This document shows positions 26,691 to 35,052 of a stretch of DNA of 64,000 nucleotides, piece by piece. Under the pieces are notes generated by a model that made no database searches, had not been told where the DNA came from, and saw nothing but the letters and a program-made list of their open reading frames with translations. The stretch spans positions 744,001-808,000 of the forward strand of contig NZ_CP142422.1 of assembly GCF_035974275.1 (NCBI RefSeq), in the 5' to 3' direction. Within the stretch, counting starts at the first letter, position 1, and every line of letters starts with the position of its first letter. The translations under genes were made by a program, and so were the position numbers. The stretch comes from Chryseobacterium sp. MYb264 (GTDB lineage: Bacteria; Bacteroidota; Bacteroidia; Flavobacteriales; Weeksellaceae).

Positions 26691-27398
26691 ATGTATTCAA
26701 CTATTAAAAAAATTGACAATGAGTCCACCACAATAAGAATCAGAAAACTTATTGGGTTTTTAGCATTTTTCTTACCTACAATATTACTGATTTTACCGTT
26801 ATTCGGCTCGCCCTCTTGTTGGCAAACTTCTATCAGTCATAATTACTACACTTCATATAGGGAGATTTTTACGGGAATTTTAATGGGAATAGGGCTGTTT
26901 ATGATCTGTTATAAAACGATAAAAGATGATGGAGAAGATGATAAAAAAAACAATCTTAAATTCTATGTGGAAAAATATGGATCCGTGCTTTCGGGAATCA
27001 TGGCTATACTTGTTGCAATATTTCCTACGGCTCCGGCTAAAGCTAAGCAGGCCAGCGCTTGTTTTACAAAATATAAAGAGGAGATTGATCTTCTGCAATA
27101 TACATTGAATGAAAATCCGAATGATATCAATCGCATAGTACATACGGGCTCTGCAATGATACTTTTCATAATGCTCTCAGTTTTTTCTCTTTACGTTTTT
27201 CCTTCCAAGAAATATGAATTTAAAAGTAATTTATTATTTAAATCGATGGGAGTCATTATAATTTTCGGTATTTTAATTTGTGTTATAACAAATTCGATAC
27301 TAAGTTTTCCTTATGGAACATTTTTCGGAGAAGCCATTGCATTATATGCATTTGGTATTTCATGGCTTTATAAAGGATATATAGAATCTGCTAATTAA
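26691..27398 (+). CDS. Hypothetical six-helix membrane protein
   Basis: A 235-residue membrane protein. Hydrophobic segments lie at about residues 22-42, 66-82, 100-118, 152-172, 184-205 and 210-228. A loop carries SCWQTSISHNYYTSYREIFTG, which looks like a conserved motif region; a cysteine-containing loop (CFTKYKEEIDLLQ) lies between helices 3 and 4. It is similar in shape to DUF998-like membrane proteins, but I cannot assign it. It is a lone gene, followed by an inverted repeat. Confidence 0.6.
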   Translation: MYSTIKKIDNESTTIRIRKLIGFLAFFLPTILLILPLFGSPSCWQTSISHNYYTSYREIFTGILMGIGLFMICYKTIKDDGEDDKKNNLKFYVEKYGSVLSGIMAILVAIFPTAPAKAKQASACFTKYKEEIDLLQYTLNENPNDINRIVHTGSAMILFIMLSVFSLYVFPSKKYEFKSNLLFKSMGVIIIFGILICVITNSILSFPYGTFFGEAIALYAFGISWLYKGYIESAN

Positions 27399-27435
27399 CT
27401 CACCGAAAAAAAACTGAGAGCATTAAAGTAAAAAT

Positions 27436-27483
27436 AATTGTTTCATTGATCCGTGCAAAATATGAGATATCAATGAAACAATT
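27436..27483. terminator. Long inverted repeat after the membrane protein gene
   Basis: Perfect 15-bp arms AATTGTTTCATTGAT (27436-27450) and ATCAATGAAACAATT (27469-27483) with an 18-base loop. The plus strand continues with TTATG, a weak T-tract. It probably ends the gene at 26691-27398. Confidence 0.6.
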
Positions 27484-27593
27484 TTATGCTTAAAATAATC
27501 TCAGTTTCTGTACATTGTAATTGTTTGGCAAATCTTAAAACATACTCTATTTAACATAATATAAATTATAAGACTTTTTATAACCCGTGAATA

Positions 27594-27627
27594 TCAAAAA
27601 ATCGACTGTATCAAAATACAGCCGATT
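27594..27627 (-). terminator. Terminator of the beta-glucan utilisation locus
   Basis: Arms AATCGACTGTAT (27600-27611) and ATACAGCCGATT (27616-27627) with one mismatch and loop CAAA; on the minus strand a T-run follows. It lies 28 bases after the last glycosidase gene. Confidence 0.8.
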
Positions 27628-27654
27628 ACGAATAAAATAATGTTAATATGAAGT

Positions 27655-29094
27655 TTATAAAATTACGGTCTGTATAGAATGTGCCGGAGTCGATAGTTTG
27701 GCAGACATACCTTCGATCCAAAGATTGGTTTCAATATCATTTTCAGTATCGTTCATGATAACGGTTACCAATTGTCCGTTTTCGTTCATGAAAGTTGTGG
27801 ATGTTAAAGCCGCTCTGTTAGACGAACTTCCGATTCTTTGCGCGTTAGGCTTAATAAATTTGGATACGTGACCTACATAATAATATTCATAAGTGTAATA
27901 AACTTCTCCGGTTTTTGTATCCGCAATGATGGGTGCAAAGCAAAAATTCCCTACGTGATTTGGTCCACCTGTTTCGTCAAGAAGTACATTCCAGTCTGTC
28001 CATAATGCGGTTCCTTTATTGAAGTCATTGATCATGTTTCTTCCATACAATTCGCCCAAGCTTACATCGTAGATTTTAGACATATCAAACTGCTCTTTAC
28101 AGCCTTCTGTAAAAGCCAGAAATTTATCAGGAAAAGCTCTTTGTGTCTCAATTAAATTATCAAAAAGCTGAGTTTTATTATTCCACGTTTCATACCAGTG
28201 ATAGCCAATTCCTGAGGCATATTTTGAAGTTTCAGGATCGCTCAGAGTTGTTGTGGCTCTTTGATAAATTAAATCACGGTTATGATCCCAAATCATCACT
28301 TTTTTATCCTTAAATCCGTTTTTCCATAACGTCGGTCCCAAGTTATTTTTAAGGAACTCACCTTCTTCCTCAGCTGTATATATGCAGGATTCCCAGGTCT
28401 GTGTCGCCATCGGCTCGTTCTGAACCGTCAGCCCCCAAATATTAATCCCTCTTTTTTCGTATTCTCTAATGAATTTAACATAATAATCTGCCCATGTCTG
28501 GTAGAAAGCATTTTCAAGCCTCCCTCCTTTCAGCATACTTTTATTAGACTTCATCCAGGCAGGCGGACTCCATGGTGAAAAATAAAAGGTAAATTCTTTC
28601 CCTATCGCTTTCTGCGCAGCCTTAATCATAGGAATTTTATACTTTTCGTCATGGGCTACATTAAAAGATTTCAGCGCATTATCATTTTCCTGAACGTATG
28701 TATAAGAATCACTGGAAAAGTCACACGAATTCATATTGGTACGAACCACCGTGTACCCTAATCCATTTTTACCATAATACGCTTCAAGAATTTCCTGCTG
28801 CTTATTTTTAGGTAATTTATAAAAAGTTTCGGCAGCGGCATCTGTAATCGCACCCCCGATTCCGATCAACTTTTGATATTTAAAATCCGGATCTACAAAA
28901 ATACAGGCATCTGTTTCCTTAGGCTGTCCGAATTTTTCAAATTTTACAGAACCCTTATCCATCATTTTCTCATTGGTTTTGGAATTGGTAAGAAAAACTT
29001 TTGCGGTTTTTCCTGCATTTTTTTTCCAGTAATTCTGTGCATGGGCATTAAAAGCCATCCCCATCACCAAACAGCTTACTACTAATTTCTTCAT
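27655..29094 (-). CDS. GH30 family glycoside hydrolase (beta-1,6-glucanase/glucosylceramidase type)
   Basis: A 479-residue secreted GH30 enzyme with signal peptide MKKLVVSCLVMGMAFNAHAQ. The acid/base is Glu227 in TVQNEP and the nucleophile is Glu330 in AFTEGCKE; the FQ-GIGGAITDAAAE start of the barrel and FYFSPWSPPAWMK block are typical of the GH30 clan related to human glucosylceramidase and to bacterial beta-1,6-glucanases. Last gene of the locus. Together with GH16 and GH3 it fits side-branch removal or chain cutting of beta-1,6 links in beta-glucan. The exact subfamily is not proven. Confidence 0.88.
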   Translation of the reverse strand: MKKLVVSCLVMGMAFNAHAQNYWKKNAGKTAKVFLTNSKTNEKMMDKGSVKFEKFGQPKETDACIFVDPDFKYQKLIGIGGAITDAAAETFYKLPKNKQQEILEAYYGKNGLGYTVVRTNMNSCDFSSDSYTYVQENDNALKSFNVAHDEKYKIPMIKAAQKAIGKEFTFYFSPWSPPAWMKSNKSMLKGGRLENAFYQTWADYYVKFIREYEKRGINIWGLTVQNEPMATQTWESCIYTAEEEGEFLKNNLGPTLWKNGFKDKKVMIWDHNRDLIYQRATTTLSDPETSKYASGIGYHWYETWNNKTQLFDNLIETQRAFPDKFLAFTEGCKEQFDMSKIYDVSLGELYGRNMINDFNKGTALWTDWNVLLDETGGPNHVGNFCFAPIIADTKTGEVYYTYEYYYVGHVSKFIKPNAQRIGSSSNRAALTSTTFMNENGQLVTVIMNDTENDIETNLWIEGMSAKLSTPAHSIQTVIL

Positions 29095-29157
29095 TTCTTT
29101 CTATTTTTTAATATTGAAACCTTCATTCATAAATTCCTGCGAATTTAAGGAAGTACT

Positions 29158-29961
29158 TTATTTATTTTTATACACCCTTACATAATCTATCTCATATTTT
29201 TGAGGAAAAATACTGTCATCAATTCCTTCTTTTCCGCCCCAAAATCCGCCAACGGCCAAATTTAAAATGATAAAGTAAGGCTGGTCAAAAGGCCAGGATT
29301 CGTACGTTTTTTCTTTGTTTTCATAAGTGAAAAACTTTTGGTCATCAATATAAACATCAATTTTCTCCGGTGTCCAGTCTGCTTTATACACATGGAATTT
29401 CTCACTCAAGTCTTTTACCATCAGTGTATCCGTTTTCTGAGTTCCGATTTTGTGATTGTATTTTTTGGTATGCACCGAAGCATGAACATATCCCTGATTA
29501 AATCCAACGTGTTCCATGATATCCAACTCCCCGTCATCCGGCCACTTTTTCATATTTTCGCTCATCATCCAGATCGCAGGCCAGGTTCCCCGACCTTTCG
29601 GAAGTTTTGCCCGGACTTCTACCGTTCCGTATTGAAATGAGAATTTTCCTTTTGTTAAAAGCCTTGCAGAGGTATATTTATTCTTTTCCCAATTTTCTTT
29701 TCTGGCTTCAATTACCAAATTTCCATTTTCAATTCTTGCATTTTCCAAACGGTTTTTAGTATAAAACTGAGCTTCCTCATTGCCATAACCACCACCTCCG
29801 ACATCATAATTCCATTTTGAGGAATCGGGTAATCCTTTCTCATTAAATTCATCATTCCAGATTAATTTTCTACTTGAATCGGGCTTGTTTGAAGCGCAAT
29901 TTGAGACAGAGAAAAGTAATGCTCCGCTGGCTAAAATGGGGATGATACTGGTGATTTTCAT
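29158..29961 (-). CDS. GH16 endo-beta-1,3-glucanase (laminarinase), lipoprotein
   Basis: A 267-residue GH16 enzyme. The N-terminus is a lipoprotein signal ending in VSNC (Cys22). The catalytic motif GELDIMEHVG gives nucleophile Glu145, assisting Asp147 and acid/base Glu150; the extra Met in ExDxxE is the beta-bulge form found in laminarinases. WPAIWMM upstream and the C-terminal IDYVRVYK are family hallmarks. It should cut beta-1,3-glucan backbones at the cell surface, giving oligosaccharides for SusC/D. It is preceded by a repeat-rich 352-base gap. Confidence 0.92.
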   Translation of the reverse strand: MKITSIIPILASGALLFSVSNCASNKPDSSRKLIWNDEFNEKGLPDSSKWNYDVGGGGYGNEEAQFYTKNRLENARIENGNLVIEARKENWEKNKYTSARLLTKGKFSFQYGTVEVRAKLPKGRGTWPAIWMMSENMKKWPDDGELDIMEHVGFNQGYVHASVHTKKYNHKIGTQKTDTLMVKDLSEKFHVYKADWTPEKIDVYIDDQKFFTYENKEKTYESWPFDQPYFIILNLAVGGFWGGKEGIDDSIFPQKYEIDYVRVYKNK

Positions 29962-29990
29962 GTTTGGAGTTTTTGAGCTTGATGATTTTT

Positions 29991-30040
29991 TTAAAGCAAA
30001 GTTTTATTTAAAATTTCTGTTGATTTTTAAGGAGCAAAGA
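29991..30040 (-). repeat. Dispersed operon-internal repeat, copy before GH16
   Basis: Read on the transcribed strand it runs from CTTTGCTCC through TTAAAAATCAACA to AACTTTGC, close to the copy before GH3 (which has TTAAAATCAACA and AACTTTG). It ends about 30 bases before the GH16 start. The similarity was judged by eye and is weaker than between the other two copies. Confidence 0.5.
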
Positions 30041-30111
30041 GTTGCGACAAGTCGCTTATTAAGCTAGCTTCATCAAATCAATTGTATTGATTCATTCTTT
30101 GCTCCTTAAAA
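30025..30111. repeat. Nested multi-hairpin element between GH3 and GH16
   Basis: Outer arms are a perfect 16-bp inverted repeat, 30025-30040 and 30096-30111 (core GGAGCAAAGA and TCTTTGCTCC). Inside lie three further hairpins: GCGAC-AA-GTCGC (30044-30055), the palindrome AAGCTAGCTT (30061-30070) and AATCAAT-TGT-ATTGATT (30076-30092). Folded as RNA or DNA this gives a stem with three branches. Confidence 0.75.
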
Positions 30112-30172
30112 TTTTGAGTTATAATATTTAAATCTTTGCGTTAAAAAATTTAGATTAAGATTATTTCTAAAG

Positions 30173-30229
30173 TTTGTCATACTGGAAGCATCTCTACAAA
30201 GATTATTTAGATTCTTTCAGAATGACAAA
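30173..30229. repeat. Imperfect hairpin of the TTTGTCATTC palindrome family
   Basis: Arms 30173-30188 and 30214-30229 match in 14 of 16 positions, both starting with TTTGTCAT. The arm sequence is shared with the palindrome at 11442-11466. Lies in the same gap as the nested hairpins. Confidence 0.65.
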
Positions 30230-30263
30230 TGCGACGTTTAAATTCATTAAAACGTTTAGTCTT

Positions 30264-30297
30264 CTACCACCAAAAGCGGGTATTATCCCGCTCGTAG
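30264..30297 (-). terminator. Hairpin directly behind GH3
   Basis: Stem AGCGGG (30275-30280) and CCCGCT (30287-30292), loop TATTAT, with outer pairs CTAC and GTAG. It begins 17 bases behind the GH3 stop; only four T follow on the minus strand, so it may be a weak or partial terminator inside the operon. Confidence 0.55.
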
Positions 30298-30313
30298 TTA
30301 TAAAAACTTATAT

Positions 30314-32536
30314 TTATTTTGACCAATTAATCCGTTTTGTCTGTACATTCTGAGAATCGGTTCCGACCATGATGTCGAATTCTCCCGCTTCCCAATCGAA
30401 GTTCAATTGATCGTCGTAAAATTTCAGATTTTCCGGAGTTAAAGTGAAATTGATCGTTTTACTTTCTCCTTTTTTAATGAAAACTTTTTGGAAGCCTTTT
30501 AATTCTTTTACAGGTCTTACCACTTTTCCGAAAAGATCTCTGATGTACAGCTGCACCACTTCTTCCCCATCGTAATTTCCGGTATTAGAAACATTTACAC
30601 TAATATTTAAATTTTGATTTCCTTTAAGATTTGTTGAACTTAAATTCATATCAGAATATTTAAACTGAGTATAACTTAAACCAAAACCAAACGGGAATTT
30701 CGGGTCGTTATCCAAATCGATATACGCTGAAACATAATTTCTGTCGGTGTTATTTTTCGCTGGTCTTCCCGTGTTGTAATGATTATAATAAACAGGAATT
30801 TGTCCTTCCGTTCTTGGGAAAGTCATCGGAAGTTTTCCGGCAGGATTTACCTTTCCGAAAAGAACGTCTGCAATAGAATTTCCAGCTTCTGTTCCCAACC
30901 ACCAAGTGTACATGATCGTCGGAATATTGTCTGCTGACCAATCAAAAACCAAAGGTCTTCCTGCATTAATCATTAAGACAATCGGTTTTCCCGTTTTAGC
31001 AATTTCTTTCAAAAGATCTTCCTGAACACCAGTAAAATGCAGATTACTTCTACTTTTCGCTTCACCGCTCATCGCTGCACCTTCACCTAAAGTCATAATC
31101 ACAACGTCTGCTTTTTTCGCTGTTTCAACGGCCTCTGCAAACATCGATTTGTCCTGATCATCAACATTAGCGCCTTTTGCATACAATAATGTTGAGTTTT
31201 TATCTAATTGATTTTTAATTCCGTCAAATTGAGTGATGATTCTTTGGTTATCATCTTTAAATGCAATCGACCAAAATCCGTGATTTGCCGAAGTTTCTTT
31301 TCCGAAAGGTCCAATTAAAGCAACCGTTTTTGTTGATTTTGAAAGTGGTAAAATATTCTTCTGATTTTTAAGCAAAACAATACTTTTTGAACCAAATTCT
31401 CTTCCGAATTTTCTGTTTTCCTGATTATTTAATTGCTCTTTTTGTCTTTTTTCATTGCTGAATCGGTAAGGATCATCGAATAATCCCATTTCAAATTTTT
31501 TAACTAAAATTCTTCTTGCCGCATCATCAATAAACTTAGGGTCAACTTTTCCTTCCTGAACCAATTTTGGAAGTTCAGCCATATAAGCTCGGCTTTCCAT
31601 ATCCATATCGCTTCCTGCAAGAATCGCTTTTTCCGCAGCTTCCTTATTGTCTTTTGCATAGCCGTGAGGAACCATTTCGCCAATACTTCCCCAATCAGAA
31701 ACTACAAAACCCTGGTAGTTCCATTTTCCTTTTAATAAATCTCTTAAAATGTATTTGTTTGCCGTCGCCGGAATCCCATTAATATCGTTAAAAGAGTTCA
31801 TAAAAGTCGCAACTCCAGCTTCTGCAGCCGCTTTGAAAGGAGGAAGATAGGTTTCGTTCAATTGTCTTAAACTCATGTCAACGGAATTATAATCTCTTCC
31901 GCCAACTGCCGCTCCGTACGCTGCAAAATGCTTTGCACAAGCCATAATCGCATCCAGATTTCCAAGACCTTTTCCCTGAAAACCTTTGATTCTTGCCAAA
32001 CCAATCTGCGTTCCCAAGTACGTATCTTCACCCGAACCTTCCATTACTCTTCCCCATCTCGGATCTCTTGCAACATCGACCATCGGCGCAAAAGTCCAGT
32101 GAATTCCGTAAGCTGAAGCTTCTGTTGCGGCAATTCTTTCGGATTTTTCAATGAGTTTTAAATCCCAGCTTGCGGCCTGACCCAAATTCACAGGAAATGT
32201 TGTTCTGTACCCATGAATCACGTCCTGACCGAACAATAATGGAATTCTCAATCTTGATTTTAAAGCTAATTCCTGAAATTTTCTCGTTTCTTCTGCTCCC
32301 GCTACATTCAGCATGGAACCGACTTTGCCTTGTTTTATTTCATTTAAAACCGTTGCAGAGTTGGAATTCTGAGGACCTGTTGCATATTCAAATCCTGAAT
32401 ACTGAACCAACTGCCCTACTTTTTCTTCTAACGTCATTTTCGACAACAATTCAGAAACTCTCTGATCGATTGTCTTTTGTCCGAATGCATTCATCCCAAA
32501 TGCTGTTATGGCTAGTAAGAAATAAACTCTTTTCAT
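30314..32536 (-). CDS. bglX: GH3 beta-glucosidase (BglX type)
   Basis: A 740-residue periplasmic GH3 enzyme with signal peptide MKRVYFLLAITAFGMNAFGQ. The order is N-terminal barrel with the nucleophile Asp281 in GFVVSDWGS, an alpha/beta sandwich domain (about 390-580, with KNQKNILPLSK and INAGRPLVFDW) and a C-terminal fibronectin III-like domain (about 640-730). KHFAAYGAAVGGRDYN is the usual sugar-binding block. It should release glucose from beta-gluco-oligosaccharides. It lies 157 bases after the GH30 gene, with a dispersed repeat between. Confidence 0.94.
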   Translation of the reverse strand: MKRVYFLLAITAFGMNAFGQKTIDQRVSELLSKMTLEEKVGQLVQYSGFEYATGPQNSNSATVLNEIKQGKVGSMLNVAGAEETRKFQELALKSRLRIPLLFGQDVIHGYRTTFPVNLGQAASWDLKLIEKSERIAATEASAYGIHWTFAPMVDVARDPRWGRVMEGSGEDTYLGTQIGLARIKGFQGKGLGNLDAIMACAKHFAAYGAAVGGRDYNSVDMSLRQLNETYLPPFKAAAEAGVATFMNSFNDINGIPATANKYILRDLLKGKWNYQGFVVSDWGSIGEMVPHGYAKDNKEAAEKAILAGSDMDMESRAYMAELPKLVQEGKVDPKFIDDAARRILVKKFEMGLFDDPYRFSNEKRQKEQLNNQENRKFGREFGSKSIVLLKNQKNILPLSKSTKTVALIGPFGKETSANHGFWSIAFKDDNQRIITQFDGIKNQLDKNSTLLYAKGANVDDQDKSMFAEAVETAKKADVVIMTLGEGAAMSGEAKSRSNLHFTGVQEDLLKEIAKTGKPIVLMINAGRPLVFDWSADNIPTIMYTWWLGTEAGNSIADVLFGKVNPAGKLPMTFPRTEGQIPVYYNHYNTGRPAKNNTDRNYVSAYIDLDNDPKFPFGFGLSYTQFKYSDMNLSSTNLKGNQNLNISVNVSNTGNYDGEEVVQLYIRDLFGKVVRPVKELKGFQKVFIKKGESKTINFTLTPENLKFYDDQLNFDWEAGEFDIMVGTDSQNVQTKRINWSK

Positions 32537-32567
32537 TTTTACTTTAATAATTTGTTTAGCTAATTAA

Positions 32568-32632
32568 TTTTAACGCAAAGTCCACAAAGTTTTTTTAAAA
32601 TATTTTGTTGATTTTAAGTTCGCAAAGGCGTT
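32568..32632 (-). repeat. Dispersed operon-internal repeat, copy before GH3
   Basis: On the transcribed strand it starts AACGCCTTTGCGAAC (32632-32618) and ends TTGCGTTAAAA (32578-32568), 65 bases in total, ending about 31 bases before the GH3 ATG. Start and end are identical to the copy at 20923-20989. Confidence 0.75.
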
Positions 32633-32693
32633 TCACTTAACAAAGAACACAATGCTTTTAATGTTTACAAATTTTAGATAATTCATTATAAAA

Positions 32694-34148
32694 TTAAAAT
32701 ACGTATGTCGCAGTAGAACTTCCTGAAATTGTCACAGGAGCCGTTTTTTGATTATATTTAATATTAAATGACTTGTCTGTAGTATTGCTGTTCTGAACGA
32801 TTAAAACCGTTTTTCCTTCGGGAGTTTTGAAAGCTACTGTTGAAAGGTTACCGCCTTGTGTAGAAGCAATTCTCAGAGAATTTACAGGAACGAATTTTGA
32901 AGCATGAGCGATAATATAATACGCAACATTTTTGTCATAACCCGAAACTCCGTTCACAGTGATTGCACCTTTACATTGTGTACAACCGCCTGGTGTGTGG
33001 GGTCCGAAGGATGCGTTGTTTGCAACATTCCATTCTAATGCTGTTTTGCTCCAGTTTCTCATAGATCCGATGATAACATTTTTAACATGCCAATCTAAAT
33101 CTCCGGAGAAACCACCTGTAGAGCTTGTCCACTGTTCTGTAAAGTATACATTTTTAGATGGAAATAAATTATGAACCGTACTTAAGGCCGAAATATCTCC
33201 CGCGTATAAGTGGAAAGCCGATCCGTCAACATAAGGATTTGCCGCAGGATCATTTAAAATAGCCAAAGGATACGCCGGATCATCACAATTGTGATCGTAA
33301 GCAATAATTTTAGCGGTGATATTTGCTGCCTGAAAAGCGGGACCCAAATTATTCTTAATAAAAGTCGCCTGATTGCCGGAAGTCATATACATACTTGGAT
33401 TATTTCCGGGATGTAAGGGCTCATTTTGTGGTGTAATGGCATCAATTTTAATCCCTTGTGCTTTCATCGCCTGAATATATTTTACGAAATACTGAGCGTA
33501 CACTCCATAATATTCAGGTTTCAGGCTTCCTCCTTTCGTATTTCCGTTGTCTTTCATCCAAACCGGTGCAGACCAAGGGGTTGCTAAGATTTTAATATTA
33601 GGATTAATTACTAAAATATCCTTTAACATTTGAATCAGAGCCTGATCTTTAGTTAAACTAAATTGTGCAAGCGTAGGATCTGTTTGCCCCGTCGGAATAT
33701 CATCATAAGAAAAAACTTCGCTGTTTAAATCTGAGGCACCAATGCTTATTCTTATATAATTAACTCCGATTCCTGAACTGCTAAACAGATCATTCAGTAA
33801 TTCCTGTTTTTTGGCAGCACTTAATTGGTTGATCACTTCCACGCTGCCGCCCGTTAAGGTATATCCGAAACCATCGATTGTTTGGAAAACCTGTGAAGGA
33901 TCAATTTCGATAGTTGAATAATTATTGACAGCCGATGAAAAATAGACTGTATTCTGTTGTTGTAGTTTTATCGACTGATCTCCTTTTGTAAGCCAGACAA
34001 GTACCGGATCGCCTGTAGAATTTCCGTTTCCGGAATTATCATTATTGGCAAGATCTGAAGACGTACTGCTGCAGTTTAAAAAAGAAAGAAGCGCTACACC
34101 GCAAAGTGCAGCACTTCTAAGTACGAAACTATATGAATGTGAAATCAT
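32694..34148 (-). CDS. GH30 family glycoside hydrolase, lipoprotein
   Basis: A 484-residue GH30 enzyme. The signal ends in a lipobox FLNC (Cys26), followed by a flexible Asn/Ser/Gly-rich linker, so it is probably on the cell surface. Acid/base Glu243 in TPQNEP and nucleophile Glu338 in VYFTEQW are in place; IDGFGYTLTGGS, ATPWSAPVWMKD and a C-terminal beta domain (about 400-484) complete the fold. It is only distantly like the other GH30 in this locus, suggesting a different linkage or an endo/exo pair. It is 20 bases after the surface lipoprotein gene. Confidence 0.9.
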   Translation of the reverse strand: MISHSYSFVLRSAALCGVALLSFLNCSSTSSDLANNDNSGNGNSTGDPVLVWLTKGDQSIKLQQQNTVYFSSAVNNYSTIEIDPSQVFQTIDGFGYTLTGGSVEVINQLSAAKKQELLNDLFSSSGIGVNYIRISIGASDLNSEVFSYDDIPTGQTDPTLAQFSLTKDQALIQMLKDILVINPNIKILATPWSAPVWMKDNGNTKGGSLKPEYYGVYAQYFVKYIQAMKAQGIKIDAITPQNEPLHPGNNPSMYMTSGNQATFIKNNLGPAFQAANITAKIIAYDHNCDDPAYPLAILNDPAANPYVDGSAFHLYAGDISALSTVHNLFPSKNVYFTEQWTSSTGGFSGDLDWHVKNVIIGSMRNWSKTALEWNVANNASFGPHTPGGCTQCKGAITVNGVSGYDKNVAYYIIAHASKFVPVNSLRIASTQGGNLSTVAFKTPEGKTVLIVQNSNTTDKSFNIKYNQKTAPVTISGSSTATYVF

Positions 34149-34168
34149 ATCATTTTGTTTGTAGAGGA

Positions 34169-35035
34169 TTAGGTAGTTTTTCTTAGTTCAACTTTGTCTA
34201 CGCTAAGGCTGTTCACCTTTTTTCCTCCACATTTAATAGCTAAATAAACAGTGCCTGTTGCTGTTGCAGTGTAAACTCCTCCATTTTTAGCACCGTTACA
34301 ACCTATCGTAGAAACTTTACCTCCGAAAGCTGTTTTACCACAACCATCCCAAGTATTGATATTTCTATAAACAGTACCAGTAATATCACCTCCTGGTGCT
34401 GGTAAACTGTTTAGCATATATACTTCAAACCAGGTATCTTCCAAAGCAGTTTCTGAAGAAACAACCATGTCTATTGCATATTTTTGTCCTGCTTCTACTT
34501 GTACCGCCTGATAAAAAGCCTGCTGATTGCTGTTTGACGCAACAATTGTCGCTTTTCCGTTTGCGAAAACCCATTGTGCACCACTGGCACTGATCGGAAA
34601 GATAGTCCATTTTGCTACTTCTTCAGGAGTATCAAATCTTCCGCCCTGAATCATATTTCCGGCGACAGGATCTGAAGTTGGAACAACAATTGTCTCACTG
34701 GCGGTACCGGCTACCTGTCCTCCAATACCTACCGTATTACGCTGAATAACATATGTACCTGCGTCCGGAAGGAAAATATCTATTTCATTTTTACCGTTAT
34801 TGAAACCATCATAATCGATGTTCCACTGAGAATTGATATAGTTGATATTATTAGTGGTTACAGCCTTTAGGTGATACCTGTTTTCACTCGTCTTTGCTAC
34901 CGTAAAAGAAGCATCTGCGGCAACCGTCTGATTCAGACCGTGTCCTTCATCATCCACTGTATCCGGAGAACAGCTTGCAAGAAAAAACACTGCAGCACTT
35001 AATAATAAGCTCTTGTTTATATATTTAGTTATCAT
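34169..35035 (-). CDS. Surface glycan-binding lipoprotein in SusE/F position
   Basis: A 288-residue lipoprotein with lipobox FLASC. Residues about 40-115 look like a PKD/Ig-like domain (SQWNIDYDGF ... DAGTYVIQRNTVG), and about 125-288 like a carbohydrate-binding jelly-roll (MIQGGRFDTPEEVAKWTIF ... AFYQAVQVEAGQKYAIDMVVSS ... LSVDKVELRK). No catalytic residues visible. By place after susD it should help hold beta-glucan at the cell surface. Confidence 0.8.
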   Translation of the reverse strand: MITKYINKSLLLSAAVFFLASCSPDTVDDEGHGLNQTVAADASFTVAKTSENRYHLKAVTTNNINYINSQWNIDYDGFNNGKNEIDIFLPDAGTYVIQRNTVGIGGQVAGTASETIVVPTSDPVAGNMIQGGRFDTPEEVAKWTIFPISASGAQWVFANGKATIVASNSNQQAFYQAVQVEAGQKYAIDMVVSSETALEDTWFEVYMLNSLPAPGGDITGTVYRNINTWDGCGKTAFGGKVSTIGCNGAKNGGVYTATATGTVYLAIKCGGKKVNSLSVDKVELRKTT

Positions 35036-35052
35036 GTTAAAATTTTAATTGA

